DNA of 64,000 nucleotides, taken from the NCBI GenBank assembly GCA_037576195.1, contig CM075101.1, positions 36,084,001 through 36,148,000 on the forward strand, given 5' to 3'. The notes beneath the pieces are model-generated. The model did not search any database and was not told where the DNA came from. It worked only from the letters and a program-made list of their open reading frames with translations. Made by a program: the position numbers and the translations under genes. Shown one piece after another: positions 1 to 11,491 of the stretch. Position 1 is the first letter of the stretch. Every line of letters begins with the position of its first letter. Source of the DNA: Phytoseiulus persimilis (lineage: Eukaryota; Arthropoda; Arachnida; Mesostigmata; Phytoseiidae).

Positions 1-3000
1 CGTAATTAATCGCAGACCTTCTTCCTGTCCTTTTCCGGCAGAGATTGTTGCAGGAGCTCCGTTTCTTTCCTCCCAGACGAAGTGAAGTTCGCCAGGTTGC
101 CCTCAACCGCAGCTCCAGTGGGTCGGTTCGCCAGAAAACAATCGTTGAGGACACTCATCCACTGCTCATCGTCGAGGAGTTTCATGAGGTTCTCTTTATG
201 CCTGAGCAGTATCTTCTTGCCTGCATCAGATTTACTTTTATTGCCTCTATCAAAAATCGAGTGGCATCACTCGGGAACTGGGGGGAACTGCTACTCACCA
301 GAAGCAAAGAGACATTCGAGAGCTAGCTTCTGAATCGCGGCGTCAGGAAGCATCAGAAGTTCCGTGAAGCAGGTTTCAACTTCTTCTCGGCCATCCAGTT
401 TCCGCAGATCGGACTTCGACAGAGCGGTCAGCGCGGCTTGAAGACACTTGCGAGGATCTTTCGTCGGTCCCAGCTTCAATTTCCGTTTACCACCTACGGC
501 ACCGTATTTCGTTGCGGGGGTATTCTTCCCGCGGACCTCTCCACTGACGCTCACACTGTCCTCCCGCGCAAGTTCATCTTCGTCTTCGCTGTCTTCATCG
601 ATAACGATGGCTCCCTCATCGTCGACTTTGACAACGCTTGCAGAGCTTTTCATTGGTTCATCGACTTCCATCTCCTCGGCGCTCCGGACAACGTTTTCGC
701 TCGCAATGAATTCGAACCGTGGCCTGAATTCCTTTTCATAGAGCTCGACAAAATGGCGGCGGGGTACGTCACTGACAATGGCGGAGTTTTCGATGATTTC
801 GGCGATATTCCAGAGAAAAACGCGATGAAGCTCATAGTCTGTGTTTTCGAAAGTCTCTCTTACGTTGACAACTTCCCTGAGGACTGGGTTCCCCAACAAC
901 TCGTCCACTACATCATCGTCACCCGCGGTGACACCGAGAATGACGCTTGCTGTTTCTTCAAGATTTCGATCGAAGATTTGCCAAAACTTTTCATATTCCG
1001 AGTAAGAGGCGACCAGTTTCTTGACCGTAGGCCACAGTTGGCTGAAGTTAATGTACAACTGTCCAAGGAGAAACGCAAGAGTGCAGCGGCACATGCCGGG
1101 CTCGATGGAAGATTTTAAGACTGTTTCAAATCTCAGCTTTTCCATGAGGTTCGTTCGGTTCTTGAACTCATGAACTGTCACGGAGACGCTTTCCAGAGCC
1201 ATCATATAACGACACACCGAAATCTTGCCCTTGGGCACTTCATCCTCTGGCGGTTCGAACTGCGAGAGAATTCTCAAGGTCAGAAACCTCATCACGGCAT
1301 GAGGCGATGCCAATTGCCACCAGAGTTCATTTGAAAGTTCTGTCTTCAAGGACGCCTTCTTCTTGTTCCCGGTGCTGTGGAGAGCGAGATCCATTGCTCT
1401 CAGAACGGTGGGTTTCTTGAAAGTTTCGAGCAGTGGCATGATATCGTGGGGGTCTACCTCCTCCTTGAATGATACCAGAGAACGCACACATTCCTGCACG
1501 CAAACCAGGATCAGCTCTGAGATCTCATTTAAATCAAGACCCAGTAAGCAATCGAGCGCGTTGCGAAGCTCAGGCACCGCCTTTTCTTCAAAACGGAATC
1601 CACGTAAATGACGAGCTAGAACGCAAGATTCCCAGAAACGTTCCAAGTCCTCGATGTTCTTCAATTTACGCTTCGTGAGCCGTAATCCTTTGCTTATGTG
1701 AGCGATCAGAGGTGAATTCGACAAATCACCCAAGTCGCTAAGAGGTTTCCAATGGAGGAGATCCGATCCGCAAAGGATCTTCGTCGCTGCCAACGATTCC
1801 AGTCTCGTGAGAAGATGTAGGGCAACTTTAGGTTCCAGCTTCTCGCAGTATTTCCAAAACCTCGGCACAACACACTGCAAGCGAAAGAACAATCCCTTCA
1901 GACAAAACTGATCGAGCTCCATCGGAAGCACTCGGGATATCCAATGATTCCTGAACGGAAAGTTCCAATGCCGCCAATATCCTGGCATATCGAGAGGGAA
2001 TAATTGCAACAACCTTTCGGAAGCAGTCTAGTTTCGACAATCGCTCGAGCATATCAGCGAGGGCATCCTCAGGTACGCTCTGCGTGGAAGCCACGAACGC
2101 GTCGATCGCCAGCGTCAGAGATTTCTCTGATGCACCCCGGGCCTCGCAGGTGGAGAGCTGAAAAGCGAATGCAGTTGTTTTTCAAGGGTGCGAAGTCCAG
2201 ACTCTCCATCGCCTCTCGGAACCACACGGAGGTGACTTTGTCCCATGAAATCGAGGAGCAACACTCTCACCAAATACAAAACTACAGCTCGATCTTGACT
2301 GGGTGGCTTTGAGGTGAATTCCCGATTTGTCCGGTCCTTGCGGTCTAAGAAAATCCTGATCGGAACCCTGATCAATAATAACTCACAACGACAGCTAGAG
2401 TATCCAAGAAATGCGGGAAGGCTTCCTCAGGACAGCAGAGGAACGATTTCTCCATCGTTCGGCAGACCTCGTCGGGATCAATGATCAGCTTCCCGTTCTT
2501 GAAAGAGACTACTTCTCCATAGCACTGGCATAATGCAGCGAAATGACTAGCTGAGAGAGTCTTCGGTGTAGCCAGAGCGTCCTGTAGAAAGACATCAGAA
2601 TCGTCTTGAGTACGTAAATCGAAATGAAGGCCCGCCTTAAACAACAAGGTTCCAGAGCTCAGTAGGACTCGGGAAATTTGGAGTTGGTGTTACCTTGAGA
2701 GTGTTCCACACGAAGCCCATGTGCTCGCTGGCAACGTGGCTACACAAGAGCTCCAGCATTGTCTTAACAATGGTCAGCCGCGCTTCCGTCGATTCACCTC
2801 TGTGAGTCAACCGTCGCAATATCAGAGGGAAAACCTCTTCAGCGCATGAGTGCAGGCGAGTCTTCACTCCTGCCGAAGAAGACGGTCTGTTGAACACCCC
2901 GCAAAACACTACCAACAGCATGAACTTCAACGTGAGAGGGAAAACGACTCCGAACGAGCTGATGATAGAAGTTACCTTTGAGCATCTCGAAGAGGAGGAC

Positions 3001-4025
3001 TCCGAAACCCCGCGCGAAACCCTCATCTTCGTCGGCTCGTTTGAATATGAGATCCATCAGCTCAGCCTTGTCTTGCACTTTCCTCATGAGATAAGCGGAA
3101 CTCTCGGCGGCGAAAGCTTTGATGTAATCTTTGTGAGTCTCAGACAGGAGCGGCTCATATAGAACGAACACTTGCTTGATGTCTTTGACCATGAACCTGG
3201 AATGGTGACGACGAATCCCAATAATCTTCGAGATGAACGATACCCAAACACTCCACTCGTCAATGAGAAAATCAGGAAAACACTCTCAGTACCTCCATTG
3301 GAACTTGAAGAGATATGCCAAGCAAGAGAAAACTTGTTCCAACACTTCCGCATTCCTTTCCTGGAGATGAGTCTCCGTGATTACTTTGAAGAAAGAGGCA
3401 AACTGAGGATAAAAATCCTCCTGCAGGTCTCTCGCCAGGGCAACCACCAGCTCGAGGTTTGGCTCCAGGCATGGGGAACCCTTCTGTGACAGCTGATTCT
3501 GGAGCAACTTGAAAATTCCTGGAGGGGGTACAGTCTCTTGAGATTTGGTCCAAAGAACACGACTACCGATCGGAATCCACGTCCCTCGCGTATGTCGAGC
3601 CCGAATTCCGGAGCTTACCATCCTTGGAGAGAACAAGTTGAGGTAGGGTATCGACATCTGGTCCAACCAGGTCCACGAAGTCGGTGAAATGCTGTGTGCA
3701 ATTTAGCTCAGTCCATTTATCAAGAACCTCTTTGAAATGAGTCTCAGAGGTGAGTTCGTCGGCCGCGCGCCGGTTGATGCGATGTATCACGTCGACGCTG
3801 ATCGAAGCAACACGTTCAGAGAACGGCTAGAAAGGAATTGAACCGTCTCATGGTCGACTAATCATCAAACGTTTCAGTCTCTGGGATAGAGACGTTCCGG
3901 GTTTGTCCACGAGAACCGGCGATCTCAGACTGTCGATAAAGATGAACTCGCGATCGGAAAAATCATCACGCTATTCTAGAACTTGATGACATATTCACCC
4001 TGAAGCGTAGCTCCTCTCGCCCCAT
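1..4025 (-). CDS. UTP20: UTP20 (small-subunit processome component 20), N-terminal part, truncated by the left window edge
   Basis: UTP20 is a very large nucleolar HEAT-repeat-like protein of the U3 snoRNP/small-subunit processome, needed for early 18S rRNA processing. Nine exons can be placed on the minus strand: 4025-3999, 3826-3619, 3518-3293, 3196-2976, 2869-2694, 2635-2387, 2157-2014, 1874-299 and 220 to about 18. They join with unbroken phase into 1010 codons. Stretches resembling animal UTP20 in order include VIHRINR near the N-terminus, LVVALARDLQEDFYPQF, FAAESSAYLMRKV, LLFEMLKGV, LLGQLYINFSQLW, and an acidic Glu/Asp-rich linker (around 650-850) followed by a Lys/Arg-rich segment. The start at 4025 gives a nine-residue first exon that splices directly before the conserved FSERV segment. 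The known family is about 2,700 residues, so well over half the gene lies left of the window. The donor at 2014 (GTTGTT) and the left-edge donor at 17 (GTCTGC) are weak; if the latter is not used, an in-frame TAA lies at 8-6. Confidence 0.93.
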
Positions 4026-4507
4026 GGCGGAGTTGAATTATTATGAATCTCCCGTCAAACTTCAACACATTATCCGAAAGAAGCGGATCGAAAATTACAC
4101 CACGACGATCTCCCTCAGACAGCAGGCATGTGTTCGAAATCGAAGCTGTTTACATCACGCACGTGGTACCCTTCCCCCTGTTAGGCGCCAAACTTGAAGA
4201 CCCTTTCACCGCTCGCTGCATCAGCCGGCTGCTTAGCTAGTAGGAGCTTCCCAGACTCACTAGTCGACAACTATTCTTCACTGATTCTTGCTGTATTTTG
4301 ACCAATTCCATCCCCTCCTAGTGAAGATTTTCGTGAAGTGCGAAAGTATGGCGGTAGAGCGCTCGATCTGTCACACGCAATTCATTGAGAGACGGAATGA
4401 AGATGCTCCAATGAGACACGCGAGGAAAATACCCGGCAGTAACAGAGATTCAGGTACAGGCCTCGAGCCTCAACTCATCGTAGACCGTGTTGAGCTGTCA
4501 GGCATGA

Positions 4508-5204
4508 CTAGGGGTCGCACACTCGGACTCGTTGGTCTCGTCGGACTCGCGAATCCGAGTCCAGATGAGGGCCTGTATTTGATGCTACATTCATGTCTCG
4601 GTATTTGCGAGAATCACGTCATTGTGCTGACATTTGTGAAAGTCCTTGAGGTTGTTGTGGCCCTCGTAAGCTGTGCATCGTCAAGGCACCGTCGTGCCTT
4701 GAGAAGTTCGAACTACTAGGCTGGAATGCGGATTCTCACAACTTCTTGGGCCAGAATAAGTCGGGACAAAATGAGTAAGGGAAAGTCCAGTCTCAAGCGA
4801 GACAGAAGCACCTGCTTCTGGTAGAGCATGGATTGAGACGAATTTGACAGCTTCAGTGGTGCCATACGAGTCGACTACGGCCAGAGCGAAACTAGGATTC
4901 ACTAGTTTTGCTGATCTGTGGAGAATAAGTCGACAGTCGAACGGTGGAGCGGGAATAAATGTCCTCGAGAGACTCATAGCACTGCGGTTCTTCCGCCTAC
5001 ATTTCTCGAGGACACCAACTGAATCGGAGATGATCCGGCTCTCGATAATTTTCTGAATGTGAAGGTCTGAGGGGAACATCAGCCGTTTAACTCCAGATTT
5101 TGAGCTGTCCTTTTGAGAGTCTTACATTCATGTGTTTGGAATCTCCAACGAAGCCAGAGGAGGACTGCCGAGACACGATCAGCGACCCCGGGAATCACAG
5201 ACAT
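4508..5204 (-). CDS. Probable three-exon orphan gene, about 156 residues
   Basis: Not recognised. The model uses exons 5204-5126, 5066-4740 and 4572-4508, all joined by phase-1 introns (60 and 167 nt) with good donors (GTAAGA, GTGAGA) and CAG acceptors, ending at TAG. The first exon encodes a short hydrophobic N-terminus (MSVIPGVADRVSAVLLWL) that could be a signal peptide or anchor. The 109-codon middle exon carries a basic patch (KCRRKNR) followed by a soluble-looking domain with alternating hydrophobic stretches such as FALAVVDSYG and AVKFVSIHAL. A TATATAAG box sits about 110 bp upstream of the ATG, which supports transcription from here. If the 4740 donor is not used, the middle exon reads on to a stop at 4681. 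There is no homology support, so this is an inference from splice signals, phase and the promoter. Confidence 0.4.
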
Positions 5205-5315
5205 TATTCTTCGGATCAATCTCCAACGGGATCGAAACTTCGAGCCAACCTGCTTGTGAGTGCAAACGGAAAGAAGGTCGGTTATAGATGGTGTTACCTC
5301 GAGCGCCTGGAATCT

Positions 5316-5323
5316 CTTATATA
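5316..5323 (-). promoter_or_regulatory. TATA box (TATATAAG) upstream of the orphan gene at 5204
   Basis: A consensus TATATAAG lies on the minus strand. Transcription would be expected to begin near 5285-5295, giving a 5' leader of about 85 nt before the ATG at 5204. The match is seen directly; its use is inferred. Confidence 0.4.
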
Positions 5324-5991
5324 GCACAGATCGAGCTTTGACGAGTCCTGATGTGCGTCAACGAGGTCGGAGCGTTTTATTCTTTATCCGGCTCCAGCAG
5401 GTTCCGATTCTTGAGATACTACAGGTATACTATGGAACAGAGTTCCCACGAGGAAAGAATCCGACCAACATGTTCAGCTGAATCCGCCACAACCATCTCA
5501 ATACTGCATGAGCGCTCTCCGTGCCAAGACCGACTCAGGCGAGTCTTTGGCCGGCAAGAAGAAGTACCTTCGGCCACGTTATGGGTCGCCAAGACTCACG
5601 CTTCGTAAGTCGCAGCTGAGCTCCAGGTCCGATTAACATTGGCATGCCGTTTGGAGTTCTACAGATCTCCATGTCGCCGACTCGAAAACAGAATGGAAAA
5701 TATCTCTCCACATCCAGTTATGGATGGTGAACTCCGTGAATCAAGACATCTCCAAAGCTTCATGGATCCCATTCTCGTCTTCACAACGGAAAGTATTAGC
5801 TTTCCAAAACACACCTAATCTCGTCATTCCTCGACCTCTGGAACAGCGTGGATTGTGAGACTTCCGCATTGCCTACGGTTGGATTTTTTTCCCCGACGAC
5901 ACCGGTCCAGATAGCTTTATACTGGCTGGTCATCCAATGATTCCGAGGAGCCTCCAATCCATCGAATAGTCCCCAGGATATCGATTCACAG

Positions 5992-6528
5992 ATGAGTGAC
6001 GGGTATCCTTGTTTCATGATTCTCTCGCGCCATCTTCGAGAGAACCAGGAGCTCATGATCCAGCTAGAGCAGAATCCACCTTCCTCGGAAGGCTTATGGA
6101 GTGTTGGGCGTATGAACGGCAAAGCATTTCGGTACCTTCCAGAGATGGGTTTCAAGGGCGACAGACTGATCCGCGAGATTTATCTCTACAGGAGAAGAGT
6201 CGAGTCAGATCGCATGCCGATCGCTCCGATATTGCCCGAACTAGAAGTTGATACATCTCTAACGTGCAGCAGCTTGAGCAAAATTCGGCTGGCGAGGGCC
6301 CAGCGCCTCCCCAAGCTCTCGGACTTGCGCTGCCCAAGATGGGGTCCAGGCAGAAGACTCAACATTTTCGAAATTATCCAGGGGTGCTACTTGACGCGGA
6401 TATCCAAGCCGCTCTCGGCGGAAATCCTTAGAACGCACATGTCACCATGTCCGGGAGAACGCGGCAGATATCCCCCGTCAGTTGCTCGCTTTAAAACAGA
6501 ATCGCCGCAGGTGGTAGTAAGACCGTGA
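5992..6528 (+). CDS. Unassigned 178-codon ORF
   Basis: An ATG-initiated open frame of 178 codons with a balanced, non-repetitive composition; it is Arg/Leu-rich with charged stretches. I do not recognise it. The ATG directly follows an acceptor-like CACAG, and a donor-like GTAAGA lies just before the stop, so it could be an internal exon of a plus-strand gene. The minus strand is also open across 5796-6155, and at least one of the two must be a shadow. No signal peptide, zinc-finger or other motif is visible. Listed because its length is above chance expectation, not because a function can be assigned. Confidence 0.25.
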   Translation: MSDGYPCFMILSRHLRENQELMIQLEQNPPSSEGLWSVGRMNGKAFRYLPEMGFKGDRLIREIYLYRRRVESDRMPIAPILPELEVDTSLTCSSLSKIRLARAQRLPKLSDLRCPRWGPGRRLNIFEIIQGCYLTRISKPLSAEILRTHMSPCPGERGRYPPSVARFKTESPQVVVRP

Positions 6529-8251
6529 GGGATTTTTTTCGGCTTTACCGGATTCATCAGTTGATTTCAACGACCTCTACCCCTTCATTGTTGGATGCTG
6601 ATGATGCTCTCTTCAGCGCGGCTGCTACCGCTGGAAGGGTTCTCACGCCGTCAAGCTTCTTCAAGTACTCATCTAAATGGAATGAGATAAATCTGAGTGG
6701 CCTCCCGACGAAACGAGCCAGCATGGAATTTCGTTCGAAAGTACATATATTTCGACAATCATCCAACAATAGCTCCACTCATCCTGCATCCAATCACAAC
6801 GGGTTGTAATTAGACGCCAAGTGTGAAACATTTAGGTCTGGCCACCTTCATTAACGCTGCTATCGGCATAAAAATGGCATCCGTCGTCAGAAGGGTCTCT
6901 CTCCGTCATGTCTCTGCTTATCGCTGCATCTGCACGGCAGAGAAAATCGATATAATTTGATGGACCACGTTCGTCGATGCCAGTCCCTCGTCCGTGAGGC
7001 TGTCCCAATGCAATTTTTCGCAGCTGCCTCCCTATGCTCCTTCATGAGAGAATCAACCGGCCCCGACTGGTAAGGTGTATAACCAGGGGAGAGTCTGCCA
7101 TGTCATGTCGTAAGTGAGATACTGCGAGCTTCTGCTCTAATGGGAAGAAAACCCTTCTCGGGCTACGAGACTGAGCATTTGGGATCGACCCCTGCGATCA
7201 CCGCCTGGTCTCCGTCTTGGGACAGCGACAATGCAGCACTCGAAACCTGATAGTAGGGTGGAGACCGAATTCTTCATTCGATCAGCTCGCCGGAGGAGGG
7301 AGGAAACCGCGGACAAACGAAAAAGTGAGCCGAAACGGACCGAACTCCAGACAGGACTGCCTTGGCCTAGTTCTCGAAATTGTGCTGTCTTCTTCTGTAT
7401 CCTGAAACAACCAACAGGGAGGCATTGCGACGGACTCAACCGATACACTCAATGAGAGTTCATAGACGACCTAGCGGTTGTAGCGAAGCTCTGAGCTAGC
7501 ATGATTTTTGTTCTGCCACTTCGAGCCATGACTAAACACATCTACGTTTCGATCCCGAGCTCCACCGTCTTCTGGGACCGGCATCACCAGCAAAAGCGGA
7601 AGCTACGCGAGGGAGTGGCTCCGAGAACTTCGTTTCTCGGTTTGAACCATCGTTCTCTGAACGTTTCCCAACTCCCTGACAGGTCGAATGCTCCTTTCGA
7701 GGCTCGGATTTCCGGGCGACTCCACGGGTCGACGAAAGCTGATCACGACACTCCAGACGAACGATCACAAGTCATCGATATCGCGGATCTTCCAGGGCTA
7801 TGCCCCGGTTCGTGGGGGAGCTTGCAGAATCCCTGTGGTAACAGTTACCTGAGATCCGATGATGGACTCTCGGATCGGACCCGGATAATCACGAGAGTTC
7901 GGTGGGAAAAGAGCTCCAGCCCACAGTCGGAGTCAGCTGAGTTTGGAATCTAATTTCTATGAAACACGATCTATCCGCAGCGTAGCTTGTATTCCCATAC
8001 GACCAAGAGTGTTCATACTCTATGGAAGGAGTTTTGGCGAGGAAACCTACCGAGCCAGATCTTCGTCTTCTCAAGTGTTCTCCGCGTTCATCCGGAAGAC
8101 GCTGGTCCCTTCGATGAATGCAAGATAGTGATGGAGGTGCTTCCGCTGTGCCGCCTCCGACGGAAACAACTAAATGACAGTAGACTGAGATAGAAGACAA
8201 GGTGTCTCCCTGTACATAAAGCGTATTATTGTCGTGCTTGCGGAGAGTGCT
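6529..8251. other. No gene identified
   Basis: About 1.7 kb between the unassigned ORF and the SF3A2 stop codon. Several open frames of 60-150 codons exist on both strands (for example 7501-7953 plus), but none has a recognisable motif, signal peptide or splice chain that I could follow. The right end should contain the SF3A2 3' UTR; no AATAAA was seen on the minus strand close to the stop, so the polyadenylation signal is a variant or lies further away. Confidence 0.4.
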
Positions 8252-9273
8252 TCAGAATAAAGGCTTCGGCAATTTGTATGAGAATTGTAGGAAAAACTGC
8301 TTCGTCTCCTTGTTCCACAGCGTCCAGAAACGCTCAGAGTCGCTCTTGTCGACTTCCCTCGATGGGACCTAGAATAATGCGGACTGGAAGTTAGGGTCAC
8401 CATGATCAAGCCACGTCCATGGCTCACGACCGCTCAATATAAAAGTCATGGGGAGCATGCGATCTAAGTTTCAATGGGGGTTTCACCTTGAATGCTATCG
8501 TTTCGTACGGTTCTGCCGCGAAGAGGAGGTACTGCCATTTCCTATCAGGGGGTTCGATCTTCTGCTCGTAAGCAGACATGAATCTATGGCGTGGCACGAT
8601 GTTGTCCGAGATTTCAGGGTAGTCGATTTGGAACAAAAGGCTCTGCTGACCGGTATCTGCGTCCCGCTGTTTTGTCACCCTGCGATACAGAAAAATGTTC
8701 TCGAAATCCTCTTTACGCTGACAGCTCGACATAAATCAGCTGAAGAGTTTGGTTGAGATTGAGAGAACATTGATGGGATGCCCCAATCGAAATACACACC
8801 TGTATCCGGGTCGTCCGATCTTAACGAACTTTTTGATGTCAACGCGCGGTTTCGCTGGGGCGGGCTGAACGGGATTGTCTCGGGCCTCGCGTGCAGCCCG
8901 TCGGGCAAGGTTCTGTTGATGTTTCTTCCCCTGAGTGTGCGCCAAATACGAGCCCTCATTGTTGTGAAGAGTGAGACACAATTTGCATTCGTAGGACCCT
9001 GAAACGAAATTGGTTTGCTCCTATAAAGACACGAAACGCAGTCAGCTGCTCCCGACACCATGGAGAGTGGGGGATGGAATAGTGTCTCAACAAGCTTTTG
9101 GGTAGGTGAGCCGACTCACCGAGGTGGTTTTTCATGAAATAGGGATCCTTCTGGAGATCAATTGTTTCCAGAGCTAGTTGCCGGAGCCGCTCCCTGCGGT
9201 CTCGGTTGCTTTCGCTCCATGAGGCAACCCCTCCGGTTCCTGTTTTCCCACCAGCGCGATGCTGAAAATCCAT
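8252..9273 (-). CDS. SF3A2: Splicing factor 3A subunit 2 (SF3a66 / Prp11), complete
   Basis: SF3A2 is part of SF3a in the U2 snRNP and helps tether U2 to the intron branch site in pre-spliceosomes. Four exons join with consistent phase: 9273-9120, 8998-8800, 8679-8487 and 8368-8252, giving 220 residues. The N-terminus (MDFQHRAGGKTG, then SNRDRRERLRQLALETIDLQKDPY) is near-identical to the animal protein. It is followed by the matrin-type C2H2 zinc finger (YECKLCLTLHNNEGSYLAHTQGKKHQ, about residues 52-76) with both Cys and both His present, then the conserved KFVKIGRPGY and QQSLLFQIDYPEI blocks. The C-terminus (WNKETKQFFLQF then a short Lys/Pro tail) ends soon after the conserved core. The vertebrate protein carries a long Pro-rich C-terminal region that is absent here, so this version resembles the short yeast-type form. 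Confidence 0.97.
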
Positions 9274-11491
9274 CCTGTCTCGAAATTCTGCGCACTGGAG
9301 TACACAGATCTCTAGCTGTCTTGCTTAGCCGGTAACTCGCTGTTCAGTTCAGATGTTTGCTGGAATGAGTTCCGTCTGCTAACACCGCTTCTGTTTGGTA
9401 TACGGACCGCGCGAATTTCGAAACTCGCTCGGAGAATCTATTCGCGCTATCGTGTGGACTTCCAGCCATTTGCACCTCGATGACTGCCTCCCTTTTCGGA
9501 CGTTGTTCCTTCTTCAGGAGACTCCGCAGGCGTTTGCAGAAAAGAGTTTCCCTTTGACCAACTTCATTCGACGCTCATCCCGCGTTTTGCTCCCTCGCGC
9601 AGTGGCGACAGAGTAATCAGGGAAAGAGGCGGAGCCTCGCCAAATGGGAGCGCGGTTGTCAGAAGCGGCGGCTCTACGCTCGGATGGTGTTGTTTCCGTA
9701 CGAAAACACGGAACTATGTCGCCGGGAATTTCATCACACTATTCTTCTTCATGAATCTGTCTCGCAAAATGGTTGAAGAGCTAGCAAAGCTCGGCTGGAA
9801 GGTCTGGAGGCTACCAAAAAGCGGAGGGCGGAACACGTGATCATACAACCCCACCGTTGTAGCCGTTGATGACGTGATTCATGAAGTGGACACTTGGATC
9901 CAAGTTTCCTCCGGATGAACCGAAGAGGTCGTTGGACTTCCTGGGAGGGAGATCGCCGGAAACTCCGAATGGGATTTCACTGTTCGGAAGGGTTACTTTA
10001 GATTTGCATTCATGCTCTCAGAGCGGAAAGCGAATGCCCCGGTCGTTTCGTTCTGAAAATACATCAACGACCTGGTCAGGACCCCCGTGTATCATCACAC
10101 TGATTTTAAACTCTCGATCGAGGGAGAGAAACAGGAAAGGGCCCAAGAGTCTAGCCGCATGGATATCTGAGGACACAAGGCTTCGACCGTCATGAGCCAG
10201 TGCCAGTATCAAACTCGAATCATGTCATCGAGCTTCCAGCCACCATCGTAGGGGCATGCATCCCTCGGGTGCTGCGTGATGCAGGGTTCTCTTTCGCCGC
10301 CGATCGACTTTTGAGACATTCCATTGAGCTGCTCGGATCGAGCGCCAATATCTTCAGTCAATTTTGCTTAACCCGGAGCTCTATGGCTTGAGAGCGGCCG
10401 CGGCTGTTCCTTAGTTGGCCATGGGAGATTTTCTAAAGCCGAATCACTAGATATAGATGCTCACGAATAAGGAGTTAGGACTCTCACTCGAAATACAGAA
10501 GACTCCTGCGTAATTTACGGCCATCATAAAACTTGATAGTACTCCAGAAGTCCTGATAGACGTCGGCATCATATTGTTCGTTCTCTCACTCAGGATTTGT
10601 GACGGGGTTCACGGCCAAAACCCATAAATATCCTGTCGAACTTTCGGATTGTCTACCTGGAGCTGAGAAAAACTGGAACCGATTGCCTTCCTGGCAGAAG
10701 CTTGGCAGGGAGAGCCTCACACAGGTAGCGACTGAGCGCTCGCTGCTGGGTTCAGCAGTGCCAGATTTTTATTCCTAACTTGCCCGAACGCATATCCCCA
10801 CATCGATGATGTTTTTCCATGCTCCGATGGTCTCTCTTGTGGGGTTCTCTTGACATTCTCAACATCTGTCGCACCCTCTTCTTTCGCGGTCGCGGGAAAA
10901 CAGCTGGAACTATAAGGTATTCGCGATCGTCGACCGCCCTTCCAGCAGTGGCGTAGCGACCCTCAGTGATGCGCGGGGCGGGACCTCAATCTGATCTCCC
11001 TAATGGCGGAATTTTATTCAATCTGATGCCTCTCATGGCGAAGGAACCGATGCCAAGTCCGCTAGAGGGAGATCCCGCCATCTTCAGGGCCTATGGAAGT
11101 TTCGGGACGCGAGGTAGGATTCAGCGGATGCCATCGCCGGATTCCAGGAGGACGTCGCGATGCCTGGGCTGGGCGCTACGCTGCCCCAGAACTCGTGCCC
11201 AAGACCTTGATTCCCGGGGCGAGTCGCCCCCTCCGACCCTCTTCGCTACGCTAGTGCCTTCCAAACTTCTCGTCGGCGAAGCTCCGCCTCTTTGTCTTCT
11301 CTCTCCCCCGCCGCTCAGCGAGCCAAAGGCTGAACGCGAATTAAAAGTCGGACAACTTGGTAACTTCGGAGCATGTTTGTAAACATTGCGCGCCGACGAT
11401 AGGCTCTCTTCTCCTCTTCAACCCAACACGGAACTCGATTTTCGTAATTAGAGATTGAAACCTCAAGGCTTGATTGAAGTATCGTGGCGAG
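9274..11491. other. SF3A2-BUD13 divergent intergenic interval; no gene identified
   Basis: This 2.2 kb lies between the 5' ends of two divergently transcribed splicing-factor genes and must contain both promoters, at opposite ends. Open frames at 9395-9616, 9881-10195 and 10200-10391 (plus) and 10018-10212 (minus) are short and overlap on opposite strands. The 10200-10391 frame looks protein-like (hydrophobic and Arg/Leu alternation), but I found no splice chain or family. A TGTAAACA forkhead-like motif occurs just upstream of BUD13 at about 11379-11386. No TATA box is apparent for either gene. Confidence 0.4.

Noticed and set aside
438-1118. A 226-codon plus-strand ORF
   Set aside because: It lies antisense to the large conserved UTP20 exon and is a shadow of it.
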